A DNA stretch of 21,133 nucleotides from a virus, in IMG/VR virus record IMGVR_UViG_3300036770_003577, positions 1 through 21,133 of that record; one strand, 5' to 3'. Below the pieces are notes generated by a model that ran no database searches, was not told where the DNA came from, and saw only the letters and a list, made by a program, of their open reading frames with translations. The first letter of the stretch is position 1. Every line of letters begins with the position of its first letter. Below are positions 1-7,431 of this stretch, one piece after another. The translations under genes were made by a program, and so were the position numbers.

Positions 1-2
1 TA

Positions 3-767
3 TGGCAGATAATTGATTTTCCTTCTATTGGTTTTAAACAAATCTTGATGAAGAATTTAATTGTGTCAGGTTTCCCAACGGTTAAGTTTGTTAAACAATC
101 CTGTTTTCTTCGGGTTTTAAGCAATCTAACTAAATCACAGGTATTAGTTGATAGAGACTTTTATGAAAATGTAGATATGTTTTATTTGAAATTCTTTGAA
201 GAATTGATTGATTGGTTTCAATTAAATTTTGATTCAATCAGTTCGAGTAAAGTCAAATATGATATTAACTTAATGGAATTTGATAAGGAGAAATTCCAAT
301 ACAGTATTGATGGTAATCTCTGTGTTACTTCAGGTAACGTTATGACGCAATATTTCCGTGATTTTTTAATGTTTCATCAAGCAGAGGAGGGTTTACTCAT
401 TATAGATGATGATACGTCAAAAATGAGCCATTTAATTGAGAAATTCCCTAATCATAGATTTATAGACCAAACATTTGAAGAGAACGATGGATTAGGATCA
501 GATTATATTGCTGAAAGAATGCAATCAGGATTAGATGGAGCTATTAATAAATGTATTGTAGAACTTATTTTTAATACAGATTATGATGTTAACAGAATTA
601 TGTCGATGGATAAATCAACATATTATGATAATTCATATTTCTATGTGGTTGAAGAAATGAGTATTCAACAAATCAAACCAGAATTACTATTTACAGAACT
701 AATTAAGTATGGTAATGATAGTGATATACATTACGGATTAACTAGATTAGGTTTTATAAAATTATAG
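3..767 (+). CDS. Unrecognised phage protein, 5' end outside window
   Basis: I do not recognise this protein. The frame stays open from base 3 (reads WQIIDFPSIGFKQI before the first ATG at 48) with no stop before the window edge, so the gene probably starts upstream and the ATG at 48 need not be the true start. The visible part is about 254 residues, with no signal peptide, membrane segment or known catalytic motif that I can see. An acidic stretch IIDDDTSKM lies in the middle. The stop TAG is one base before the ATG of the next gene, so the two are almost certainly cotranscribed and probably translationally coupled. Function cannot be given from sequence alone. Confidence 0.75.
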   Translation, partial: WQIIDFPSIGFKQILMKNLIVSGFPTVKFVKQSCFLRVLSNLTKSQVLVDRDFYENVDMFYLKFFEELIDWFQLNFDSISSSKVKYDINLMEFDKEKFQYSIDGNLCVTSGNVMTQYFRDFLMFHQAEEGLLIIDDDTSKMSHLIEKFPNHRFIDQTFEENDGLGSDYIAERMQSGLDGAINKCIVELIFNTDYDVNRIMSMDKSTYYDNSYFYVVEEMSIQQIKPELLFTELIKYGNDSDIHYGLTRLGFIKL

Positions 768-768
768 A

Positions 769-1719
769 ATGTCACAAATAATTGAATTAACAGAACGACA
801 ATTTGATAAATTAAATGATTTACGCATTGAGTTAACTGCTAAGTATCCAATAACAGAATACACGGTATCTCCAAAAGATATTAGTAATGAGGAAGTAATT
901 TATATTCACCAATCGTGTAATAAATTGAAAAAATTAGAGTTACGTGAATGGTTAAAAGCTAAAGGTATTAAACAAACATTTGATCCTTCTGAAGCAACTA
1001 TAATGATTGTTAAGAATAAAATGATTGGTTATAATATATCATCATTTATTAGAATTAATACTACTACTTACAGTGTAAATTGGGAAGGAAAAAAATACTA
1101 TTCTGATACATATGAACTTGGTTCATTAGGTCGACAAGCTGATGTTAAAGATTATGTTGCTAATAATGGACCACTTCCTAGAAAAGTAATCCCATATACT
1201 TGTAGAATCAGAAATCAAAATATTTCTCATTGTCTTGATGATATATTAAGAATAAATAAATTTGTCGATCAGGAAGAATTACAAATCGAGTTGTATAAAT
1301 GGCAATTAACAGTCGAGAAATATGAAGATCCTACTGATTATAATTGGGATGCTATTGAACAATTATTAAAATCTGATACTTATAAAGTAGCAGTTAATAT
1401 ATTGAAGAATAAGAATCTTGAATTGTATAAAGAGGATTTAATAATGTTTATTATTGATAATTTTAATAAGTTAATACGTATTCCAGGTTGGATGTCATTT
1501 GTTAGAAGACATTTATTTTCTAAAGATATTATCCTTGAAAAAGCACTTCATAAAGCTTATTTATTTAATAGAGAAGTTGATATAAATTATTTGCTAAATA
1601 AACTTAGAACAAACAATGCTATTAAATTAAACATGGATAAAATACTAACTAAATACGATTATAATAAAGACTTTAATAGATTTATTCATAAATCTGTAAA
1701 TTCATTAGCTTCTGTTTAA
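769..1719 (+). CDS. Unrecognised 316-residue phage protein
   Basis: The ATG at 769 follows the preceding stop by one base. The 316-residue product is rich in Lys, Asn and Ile. It seems to have an N-terminal mixed alpha/beta part (about residues 1-130, including the aromatic-rich TTTYSVNWEGKKYYSDTYEL) and a mainly helical C-terminal part (about 160-316). I see no signal peptide, membrane helix, nucleotide-binding or nuclease motif. It sits just before the cell-wall hydrolase but is separated from it by a 62-base gap holding a weak terminator-like hairpin, so it belongs with the gene upstream. No function is assigned. Confidence 0.8.
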   Translation: MSQIIELTERQFDKLNDLRIELTAKYPITEYTVSPKDISNEEVIYIHQSCNKLKKLELREWLKAKGIKQTFDPSEATIMIVKNKMIGYNISSFIRINTTTYSVNWEGKKYYSDTYELGSLGRQADVKDYVANNGPLPRKVIPYTCRIRNQNISHCLDDILRINKFVDQEELQIELYKWQLTVEKYEDPTDYNWDAIEQLLKSDTYKVAVNILKNKNLELYKEDLIMFIIDNFNKLIRIPGWMSFVRRHLFSKDIILEKALHKAYLFNREVDINYLLNKLRTNNAIKLNMDKILTKYDYNKDFNRFIHKSVNSLASV

Positions 1720-1736
1720 TAGTTAGTAAACGTACC

Positions 1737-1765
1737 TTTATTGTTTCAATACAATAAAATTTTTT
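1737..1765 (+). terminator. Weak terminator-like hairpin
   Basis: TTTATTG (1737-1743) pairs with CAATAAA (1752-1758) around an 8-base loop, followed by ATTTTTT. The stem is only A/T-rich, so termination may be weak. It lies in the gap between the unknown gene ending at 1719 and the hydrolase starting at 1782. Confidence 0.4.
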
Positions 1766-1781
1766 CACAAATCAAATAACT

Positions 1782-2363
1782 ATGAGGAATGTACTATCAG
1801 TTATCGCTTTTATAACTCCTTTAAACTCAGTTACTTATTCTGCAACTAATCCAATTAAAATTGATGATATTGACGTTTTAGAAAGTCAAATTAGAATGAT
1901 AAATGTTGATTCTATTAGAAGTAAAAAACCGAGAATATCAATAACAGATTACTTAAAAATTGATAAAAAACTAAAAGACTATGAGGTAAAAAACCTTACT
2001 GCATTAATTAGTTTATATCCTATATGGGAATATCTTGAAAGAGTTTATCATATACCTAAGTATATTTCAATATCATTTTGGATTGAAGAAACAGGCTGGG
2101 GAAAATCAAGATTATTTAAAAAGAATAATCTCGGAGGTATAAGACGAAACGCTACTTCATTTGCTGAATATAAAACTCTATTAGATGGAGTTAAAGCATG
2201 GGGTAGAGTTCTATCATTAGATAGATACATTAATAAAGTCAATAAGCCGGATAACTATTTAAACTGGTTGAAAGCTTATGATAAAGGTGGTTATTGGGGA
2301 AACGAAGATGGAATCCCTAATCGTAAATATCACATAGATAAATTAAATTTAACTGAACTCTAA
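1782..2363 (+). CDS. Glucosaminidase-type cell-wall hydrolase with N-terminal signal
   Basis: This 193-residue protein resembles the glucosaminidase (GH73/LytG-like) lysozyme-fold family that cuts the glycan strand of peptidoglycan. The family core is visible: the helix FWIEETGWGKSRLFKKNNLGGI (about residues 99-120), matching the usual E-[ST]-GWG-x-S...NxxGI block with a candidate catalytic Glu at 102 or 103, then FAEYKTLLDGVKAWGRVL and a late Tyr/Gly region. The N-terminus (MRNVLSVIAFITPLNSVTYSA) looks like a signal peptide with possible cleavage near residue 21, fitting a hydrolase exported by the host secretion system. It forms its own short unit between a weak hairpin and a strong terminator. 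It could be an endolysin or a host-remodelling enzyme; no holin is visible next to it. Confidence 0.75.
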   Translation: MRNVLSVIAFITPLNSVTYSATNPIKIDDIDVLESQIRMINVDSIRSKKPRISITDYLKIDKKLKDYEVKNLTALISLYPIWEYLERVYHIPKYISISFWIEETGWGKSRLFKKNNLGGIRRNATSFAEYKTLLDGVKAWGRVLSLDRYINKVNKPDNYLNWLKAYDKGGYWGNEDGIPNRKYHIDKLNLTEL

Positions 2364-2367
2364 AACG

Positions 2368-2399
2368 AAGGTGGTAGTCAATTGACTATCACCTTTTTT
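2368..2399 (+). terminator. Rho-independent terminator after hydrolase gene
   Basis: GGTGGTAGTC (2370-2379), loop AATT, then GACTATCACC (2384-2393) form a 10-bp stem with one G-U pair, followed at once by six T (2394-2399). It begins seven bases after the hydrolase stop codon. Confidence 0.9.
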
Positions 2400-2438
2400 A
2401 TTTATGGAAAGCATTTAATTACATTTTAAAATTATAAA

Positions 2439-3854
2439 ATGAATACAAGAGAAATACTTGAAGATGTTGAGAAGTCTTCAATTCAATTAATGTTAGAAGA
2501 AACATTTTACGGACATTTCTTTACAAGATTAGTTCGCGAAATTGTTAGTGAAGAAACTAGTCCACAGAAAGCTAAATTAATTGGTACTGCGGCTATTATG
2601 TTATCTAATAACATTCTTTCATTAGTTGTTAACGAGAAATTCTGGAATCATATTCACAATACTTATACAGAACCAGAAGACAGAAAAAGAAAGAAATATG
2701 GTTTAATTAAACATGAAATACTTCATATTTTATTCAAGCATATATTTCTATACAACCACTTTTCAGATAAAGATTTATCAGCTATTGCTGTTGACTTAGT
2801 TGTTAATCAATTTATCAAACATGAACAATTACCAGATATTGATAAAATAGCAATACTTGAAAACTTCCCAGAATACTTTCCTGACGATTCATTCAGAAAT
2901 TTAACAACAGATGGGTACTATGCTATTCTAGTTCAAAAGAGAAATGAATTAGAAAAGAAACTTGGTCAAATGATTCAAGGTAAAAAAGATTCAAATGGAC
3001 AAGGAGGACAAGGTCAAAGTGGTGAAGGAGAAGATGGAAAAAGTAAAGAAGAAAAGCAAGATGGATTAACTCAAAGTGATATTGATAATAATCCAGATTT
3101 GAATCAATCTGAAAAAATGCTCGCTAAATTCTTATCAAATAATTACGGAGAAAATCATAGCTCATGGGAAGGTATTGGTCAAGGAGGAAATGGTTCAAAA
3201 GAATTCATTGAGAACTGGATAAATACTAATATTAAAGCTGTCTCTGAAACAATGGATAAGAAAAGTAATGGTTCCAACTGGCGAGGAACTTTACCTACTG
3301 GAATACAAGCTTATCTTGAAGAATTGATTAATAGCTTAAAACCAACATTAGATTGGAAGAAAGTATTTAAACAATTCCATCAGAATAGTATTCGTTCATA
3401 TAAAGTAACTACTAAGAAAAGACGTAGTAAACGATTCAATACAATTCCCGGATCTAAAGTAAAACGACGTAATAAAATTATGATTGCTATTGATACATCA
3501 GGTTCAGTTGATGATGAGAGTTTAGCTGAATTCTTTGGAGAAGTACATCATGTTTTTAAAGCAGGTGCGGAAGTACATATTGTTGAATGTGATGCTCAAA
3601 TTGGTAATGTATGGCAGTATAAAGGTAAGTTTCCTAAAAAGATTACGGGAAGAGGTGGAACTGATTTTAATCCACCTATTAAATTCGCTAATGAAGAAAT
3701 GCGACCAGATGCTGTTATTTATTTGACTGATGGTTATTGTCCACCACCAATCAAATGTAACTACCCAATACTATGGATTCTATCAAAGAATAATAGTGTT
3801 GATGTAGATGCTATGACAGACTTTCAAGGGACAAAAGTAAAAATGGATTTTTAA
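2439..3854 (+). CDS. Metallopeptidase-like / VWA domain protein (DUF2201 type)
   Basis: The 471-residue protein has two recognisable parts. Residues about 20-180 look like the putative metallopeptidase domain of the DUF2201 family: zinc motif HEILH at 92-96, followed by AIAVDLVVNQFI, which matches the family pattern of a conserved Asp and Asn after HExxH. A Gly/Gln/Glu/Lys-rich linker covers about 180-215. The C-terminal part (about 345-471) is VWA-like: MIDAS motif DTSGS at 352-356, a later GGTDF and the strand AVIYLTDG. In cellular genomes such proteins pair with MoxR-type AAA+ ATPases, and exactly such an ATPase follows 32 bases downstream. Both the HExxH and the MIDAS look intact, so metal binding at both sites is likely. 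Substrate and role in the phage are unknown. Confidence 0.85.
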   Translation: MNTREILEDVEKSSIQLMLEETFYGHFFTRLVREIVSEETSPQKAKLIGTAAIMLSNNILSLVVNEKFWNHIHNTYTEPEDRKRKKYGLIKHEILHILFKHIFLYNHFSDKDLSAIAVDLVVNQFIKHEQLPDIDKIAILENFPEYFPDDSFRNLTTDGYYAILVQKRNELEKKLGQMIQGKKDSNGQGGQGQSGEGEDGKSKEEKQDGLTQSDIDNNPDLNQSEKMLAKFLSNNYGENHSSWEGIGQGGNGSKEFIENWINTNIKAVSETMDKKSNGSNWRGTLPTGIQAYLEELINSLKPTLDWKKVFKQFHQNSIRSYKVTTKKRRSKRFNTIPGSKVKRRNKIMIAIDTSGSVDDESLAEFFGEVHHVFKAGAEVHIVECDAQIGNVWQYKGKFPKKITGRGGTDFNPPIKFANEEMRPDAVIYLTDGYCPPPIKCNYPILWILSKNNSVDVDAMTDFQGTKVKMDF

Positions 3855-3886
3855 ACAATTATATAACTATTAAATTTTAATTACAA

Positions 3887-5113
3887 ATGGCTAAAGCTAA
3901 AAAAGAAAACACGCATAAGTATGAGTATCATGGTTCAATGGCAACCGTTAATGAAGTAAAAGAAATTATTAATCATGTACATGATTGTAATCTCAGATTA
4001 ACAGAAGATGAAGACCGTGTTCCTGTTTGTGTGTGGGGTCTAGCTGGTATTGGTAAAACAGCAATTATGAGTCAGATTGCTAAAGAACGTGGAATTGGAT
4101 TCAAATATTTTGCTCCTGCTCAATTTGAAGAGATGGGTGATTTATTAGGTATGCCTTCAACCGGTATGTGGATGACAAAAGGAAATGTATCAAAAATAAT
4201 TGATAAGGACTTGGCTACATCTTATGAAAACGCAGGATGGATACGCGATATAACAAGACCTAATCAAACTGTAGTTGCTCCACCTAGTTTTGTACCTAAT
4301 ATTGATTTAGGTGATAATGAAGAAGGTATTCTTTTAATTGATGATGCTAATAGAGCTATTCCAAACATTATTAATGGTTTAATGCAATTAATACAAAAAG
4401 GTGAATTAGCTACTTGGAAATTACCACGTAAATGGACAATTGTAATGACTGCTAATCCAGAAGGTGGTGAGTATCAAGTAAATAGTTTTGAAACAGCTCA
4501 ATTAACTCGTCTATTACATATTAGTATGAAATTTGACGAGAAAGAATGGGCAAAATGGGCTGTGGTAAACAATATTGATGGTAGATTAATCAATTTTGTT
4601 TTGAAATATCCTGAAGTTATTCACGGTGATAAAACAAATGCTCGTACTATTGTATTGTTTTCTAAAGTAATCAAATCAATTGATAACTTGAAAAATAGAT
4701 TAGGATTTGTCCTACAATTAGCTAAAGGTTTATTGGATGATGAAACAGCAACTGCGTTTACTACATTTATCAATGATGATTTATCTATTATGATTACTCC
4801 CGAACAAATCATTAATAGTAAAAACTTCGATAAAGAAGTAGCTAAAGATGTTGTACTTCATTATACAAAAGGTTCAGCTCCACGTGTTGACATTATTGGT
4901 ATCTTATCTTCTCGTTTAGTAATGCATTGTATTGAGGTGTTAGAGGGTGATTTAACTCCAAGTCAAATTGAAAATTTAAAATCTTATATTAAAATTGAAA
5001 GTATTCCAAATGATATTAGATTGAATATGGCACAAGAGTTGACTAACTCAGGTAAGTTGAAAACACTTATGTCAGACCCAATCGTTGGAAAACTTTTACT
5101 AAAAAGAATGTAA
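3887..5113 (+). CDS. MoxR-type AAA+ ATPase
   Basis: This 408-residue protein is an AAA+ ATPase of the MoxR/RavA kind. The Walker A motif GLAGIGKTA is at 51-59; Walker B is ILLIDDANRA at about 148-157 (MoxR proteins usually have IDEINRA, so Asp replaces the second-position Glu); sensor 1 lies in IVMTANPEGG at about 184-193. An Arg-containing segment (QLTRLLHISMKFD) follows where the arginine finger is expected. The C-terminal third is helical and unassigned. MoxR ATPases act as chaperone-like remodelers of a partner VWA protein, and the VWA/metallopeptidase gene is immediately upstream. The stop overlaps the next ATG by one base. The function in this phage is an inference from pairing only. 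Confidence 0.88.
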   Translation: MAKAKKENTHKYEYHGSMATVNEVKEIINHVHDCNLRLTEDEDRVPVCVWGLAGIGKTAIMSQIAKERGIGFKYFAPAQFEEMGDLLGMPSTGMWMTKGNVSKIIDKDLATSYENAGWIRDITRPNQTVVAPPSFVPNIDLGDNEEGILLIDDANRAIPNIINGLMQLIQKGELATWKLPRKWTIVMTANPEGGEYQVNSFETAQLTRLLHISMKFDEKEWAKWAVVNNIDGRLINFVLKYPEVIHGDKTNARTIVLFSKVIKSIDNLKNRLGFVLQLAKGLLDDETATAFTTFINDDLSIMITPEQIINSKNFDKEVAKDVVLHYTKGSAPRVDIIGILSSRLVMHCIEVLEGDLTPSQIENLKSYIKIESIPNDIRLNMAQELTNSGKLKTLMSDPIVGKLLLKRM

Positions 5114-5460
5114 TGAGTAACTATAGAAAAACTAGTTTATTAAAAGATTATTATCAGGTTATTAAGAGTTCAAATGGTACTTATACAATTAATTTACCTT
5201 ATGAAACTATTGCTGTAACTAAAACTCTCATTGAATATTTAAAGAATAACGGAGGTAAAACAGTGTTTTTAGTTCCAGTTGATTCAATAGAGGGAAAAGA
5301 ATTTGAAAAAATTAACGAACTTAGAAAAACATCAGACCAAACAAATATGGAATTATCCCATACTTTAATGACAGGTTTGATGGAAGCATTTCAAGATAAC
5401 TGGACAAAGGTTATAACTGAAATGATAGAGAAAGAGTTTGATACTGTTATTGTCGAGTAA
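5113..5460 (+). CDS. Small protein coupled to the MoxR gene
   Basis: I do not recognise this 115-residue protein. Its ATG overlaps the stop of the MoxR-type gene by one base (TAATG), so translation is probably coupled and the product may work with the MoxR/VWA pair. The N-terminal half looks beta-rich (YYQVIKSSNGTYTINLPYETI), the C-terminal half helical (about residues 60-110). No catalytic motif, signal or membrane helix is visible. Confidence 0.75.
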   Translation: MSNYRKTSLLKDYYQVIKSSNGTYTINLPYETIAVTKTLIEYLKNNGGKTVFLVPVDSIEGKEFEKINELRKTSDQTNMELSHTLMTGLMEAFQDNWTKVITEMIEKEFDTVIVE

Positions 5461-5481
5461 AACTGAAAATAATAAATATTC

Positions 5482-5494
5482 GGGTTTTTAACCC
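5482..5494 (+). other. Short hairpin in the intergenic gap
   Basis: GGGTT (5482-5486), loop TTT, AACCC (5490-5494) form a short G/C-capped hairpin, or equally an inverted repeat, in the 56-base gap before the next gene. No T tract follows, so it is not a classic terminator; it may be an operator or chance. Confidence 0.3.
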
Positions 5495-5516
5495 AGTATA
5501 CTTACATTACATTTTA

Positions 5517-6194
5517 ATGAAATCAACGATTTATAAATACACGTATAACGGAAAAGTACATTACGCAGAAGGATATAATGAACCTTCTATAAGAACAGCA
5601 TTGGAGAATTATTTACATATAACACCCGGCACATTAAGTGTCGGGGTTTCTCCAGCTTTAAGTGAATTAAAATTAATCTGGGATAGGTCCAATAAAACCC
5701 ACCGGTTAACCTTATCTAAAGAACAAACTACTCCGCGAGAACAACTTGAACAACAGCGTAAAAAGCAACATGCTATTCATGAATTGCGTCAATTATTGAG
5801 AGAAGATGAAAAATTCCTCAATGGAATGCAAGGTCATATTATTGCTAATGAAGAGAATGAAGTTCGCATGTGGAATAGTAAAGTTACATTCGAGGATGGT
5901 ATCGACCGCGGGCATGAGATGTGTTATACATTTCGCGGTAGTCGTGACCCAGATATGACAGACTCTATTTATAGATTCAAACGTTTATCTAATGCTTATA
6001 AACATGTTCGTAGTGAATTAATTCGACTTGGAATACAAGATGAAATGTTTAATAAAAACTTCACTACATTGGAAATATGTGATTCATTTATAGCTGGATT
6101 TGGTAATGCTGATTTATACCAACAAGGAAAAGATATTATGGTTAAATCACAACATCAAATTAATCAATCAGCTTTAAAACAATTCGCTTTATGA
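5517..6194 (+). CDS. Unrecognised 225-residue phage protein
   Basis: I do not recognise this protein. Residues 1-65 look like a small alpha/beta domain (TIYKYTYNGKVHYAEGYNEPSIRTALENYL). A Gln/Arg/Glu-rich segment of about 75-105 (REQLEQQRKKQHAIHELRQLLRED) is a likely long helix or coiled coil. The rest contains FEDGIDRGHEMCYTFRGSRDPD and a helical C-terminus. The coding sequence contains a strong RNA hairpin at 5625-5645. The stop overlaps the start of the exonuclease gene (ATGA), so the two are probably coupled, but nothing visible shows a shared activity. Confidence 0.8.
   Translation: MKSTIYKYTYNGKVHYAEGYNEPSIRTALENYLHITPGTLSVGVSPALSELKLIWDRSNKTHRLTLSKEQTTPREQLEQQRKKQHAIHELRQLLREDEKFLNGMQGHIIANEENEVRMWNSKVTFEDGIDRGHEMCYTFRGSRDPDMTDSIYRFKRLSNAYKHVRSELIRLGIQDEMFNKNFTTLEICDSFIAGFGNADLYQQGKDIMVKSQHQINQSALKQFAL
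5625..5645 (+). other. Strong hairpin inside the start of a coding region
   Basis: CCCGGCAC (5625-5632), loop ATTAA, GTGTCGGG (5638-5645) form an 8-bp stem with one G-U pair. This is G/C-rich in an otherwise AT-rich genome and lies about 110 bases into the gene starting at 5517. A short T-rich run (GTTTC) follows. It could be an attenuator or an RNA-level element; it may also be chance. Confidence 0.45.
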
Positions 6195-6922
6195 TAAACC
6201 GAGAGAATATAACATTCTTCGATTTAGAAACAACTGGGTTAAGTACAGATAAGGATAAGATAGTTTCAATTTACGCAGTTAATCCTCGTAAGAAATTTGA
6301 AATTCATACTATACTTGATCCAGAAGTATTGATAACACCAGAATTAACTGCTATTCATGGTATTGATAATAAAATAGTTAAGGGAAAACCTAAATTTATT
6401 CATGTTGCTCCAACTATTAAATCAATGTTTGAAAGTAGTGATTATCTGGCAGGGTATAACATACGTAAATTTGATATACCATTTATTCAATCAATGTTTC
6501 AAAGAGAGAATGAAGAGTTTAATATTGAAGAATTAAAATACATTGACGTGTATTTAATAGCAGTCAATATTATCCCGGAAAGTGATTTAAAGGCTCTTCC
6601 TGACACTAAATTAAAGTCGGTATATAAATATATCACCGGGGAGGAGTTAGACGCTCACAGGGCTAAAAATGACGTTATAGCGTGTATTGAAATACTAGAA
6701 GAATTTGACCGGCAAAAACTAAATTGGCGCGGGCTTATTTTGAGTAAGGAAGATTTACCTGATTATGAAATATCAAACTTAGATTATATTATGAAGTATG
6801 GTAAGCATAAAGGTAGTACAATTAGGGAGATTATCTCTAATGATAAGAGTTATGCTAAATGGATGGTAGACAAACGAATGATTAAGCTATCATCTGATTT
6901 ATTGACATTAATTAAAAAATAA
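6191..6922 (+). CDS. DnaQ-like 3'-5' exonuclease with ExoX-like C-terminus
   Basis: The 243-residue protein is a DEDDh-type 3'-5' exonuclease. Exo I is FFDLETTGL (Asp11, Glu13), then AIHGID at 54-59, Exo II GYNIRKFDIPFI with Asp95, and Exo III AHRAKNDVIA with His156 and Asp161; all four acidic ligands and the catalytic His are present. Residues about 196-243 (YIMKYGKHKGSTIREI...YAKWMVD) match the small ExoX-like C-terminal domain found behind many such nucleases. It starts inside the previous stop (ATGA) and its own stop overlaps the next start by one base. The DNA polymerase downstream has its own exonuclease domain, so this enzyme more likely trims DNA ends or degrades DNA than serves as the proofreader. 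Confidence 0.9.
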   Translation: MINRENITFFDLETTGLSTDKDKIVSIYAVNPRKKFEIHTILDPEVLITPELTAIHGIDNKIVKGKPKFIHVAPTIKSMFESSDYLAGYNIRKFDIPFIQSMFQRENEEFNIEELKYIDVYLIAVNIIPESDLKALPDTKLKSVYKYITGEELDAHRAKNDVIACIEILEEFDRQKLNWRGLILSKEDLPDYEISNLDYIMKYGKHKGSTIREIISNDKSYAKWMVDKRMIKLSSDLLTLIKK

Positions 6923-7431
6923 TGAATGATAATAAACTTACGGACTTACAACATGTAATACTGCTGTTAGTTCGTTGTGGTAGAGACCATGAAATGAATC
7001 CAAAATGGATTAAACAGATTGAATCATTAGAGAAAATTGGACTCATACAATTAAAACCTAATACTAAAAATGAATGGATGTTAACCTTAAAAGGTGAAGA
7101 TTGTATGGTTAAGGATATACTTATTAAATATCCACTTCACACTAAAGGAGATACGGGAAGTTACAATAAAGTATTAGCTACAATGGATGACAGTGCTTTA
7201 AATGCTTTAGTTTGTGCTATGACAAATGAAGAGTGTTTCTCTAGGATTGATGAGAAAATAGCCCGTACATTTAGTCAAAAGCTTTTAGACATTGAATTTT
7301 ATAAGAAATGGGGCCCTGTCCTAATTGAGAAATGGTTTAAACAGATGGAATCAAGTAGATTGTTCTTTACCAATATGAATAAAAAGTATGGTAAGACCAG
7401 TTCAACTTCACACGAAGTTAAAGAAGGGTGA
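6922..7431 (+). CDS. Unrecognised protein with possible winged-helix N-terminus
   Basis: I do not recognise this 169-residue protein. The first 60 residues (LTDLQHVILLLVRCGRD...KQIESLEKIGLIQLK...EWMLTLKGEDCM) have the look of a winged helix-turn-helix, ending in the common L-x-x-K-G-E wing, but this is a pattern impression only. The remainder is helical. The ATG overlaps the exonuclease stop by one base and the gene's 3' end overlaps the next gene by 44 bases. It sits between exonuclease and polymerase genes, so a DNA-related role is plausible but unproven. Confidence 0.75.
   Translation: MNDNKLTDLQHVILLLVRCGRDHEMNPKWIKQIESLEKIGLIQLKPNTKNEWMLTLKGEDCMVKDILIKYPLHTKGDTGSYNKVLATMDDSALNALVCAMTNEECFSRIDEKIARTFSQKLLDIEFYKKWGPVLIEKWFKQMESSRLFFTNMNKKYGKTSSTSHEVKEG

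Noticed and set aside
3535-3726. 63-residue plus-strand frame inside the VWA gene
   Set aside because: It is wholly contained in the well-supported VWA domain in another frame, with no motif or leader.
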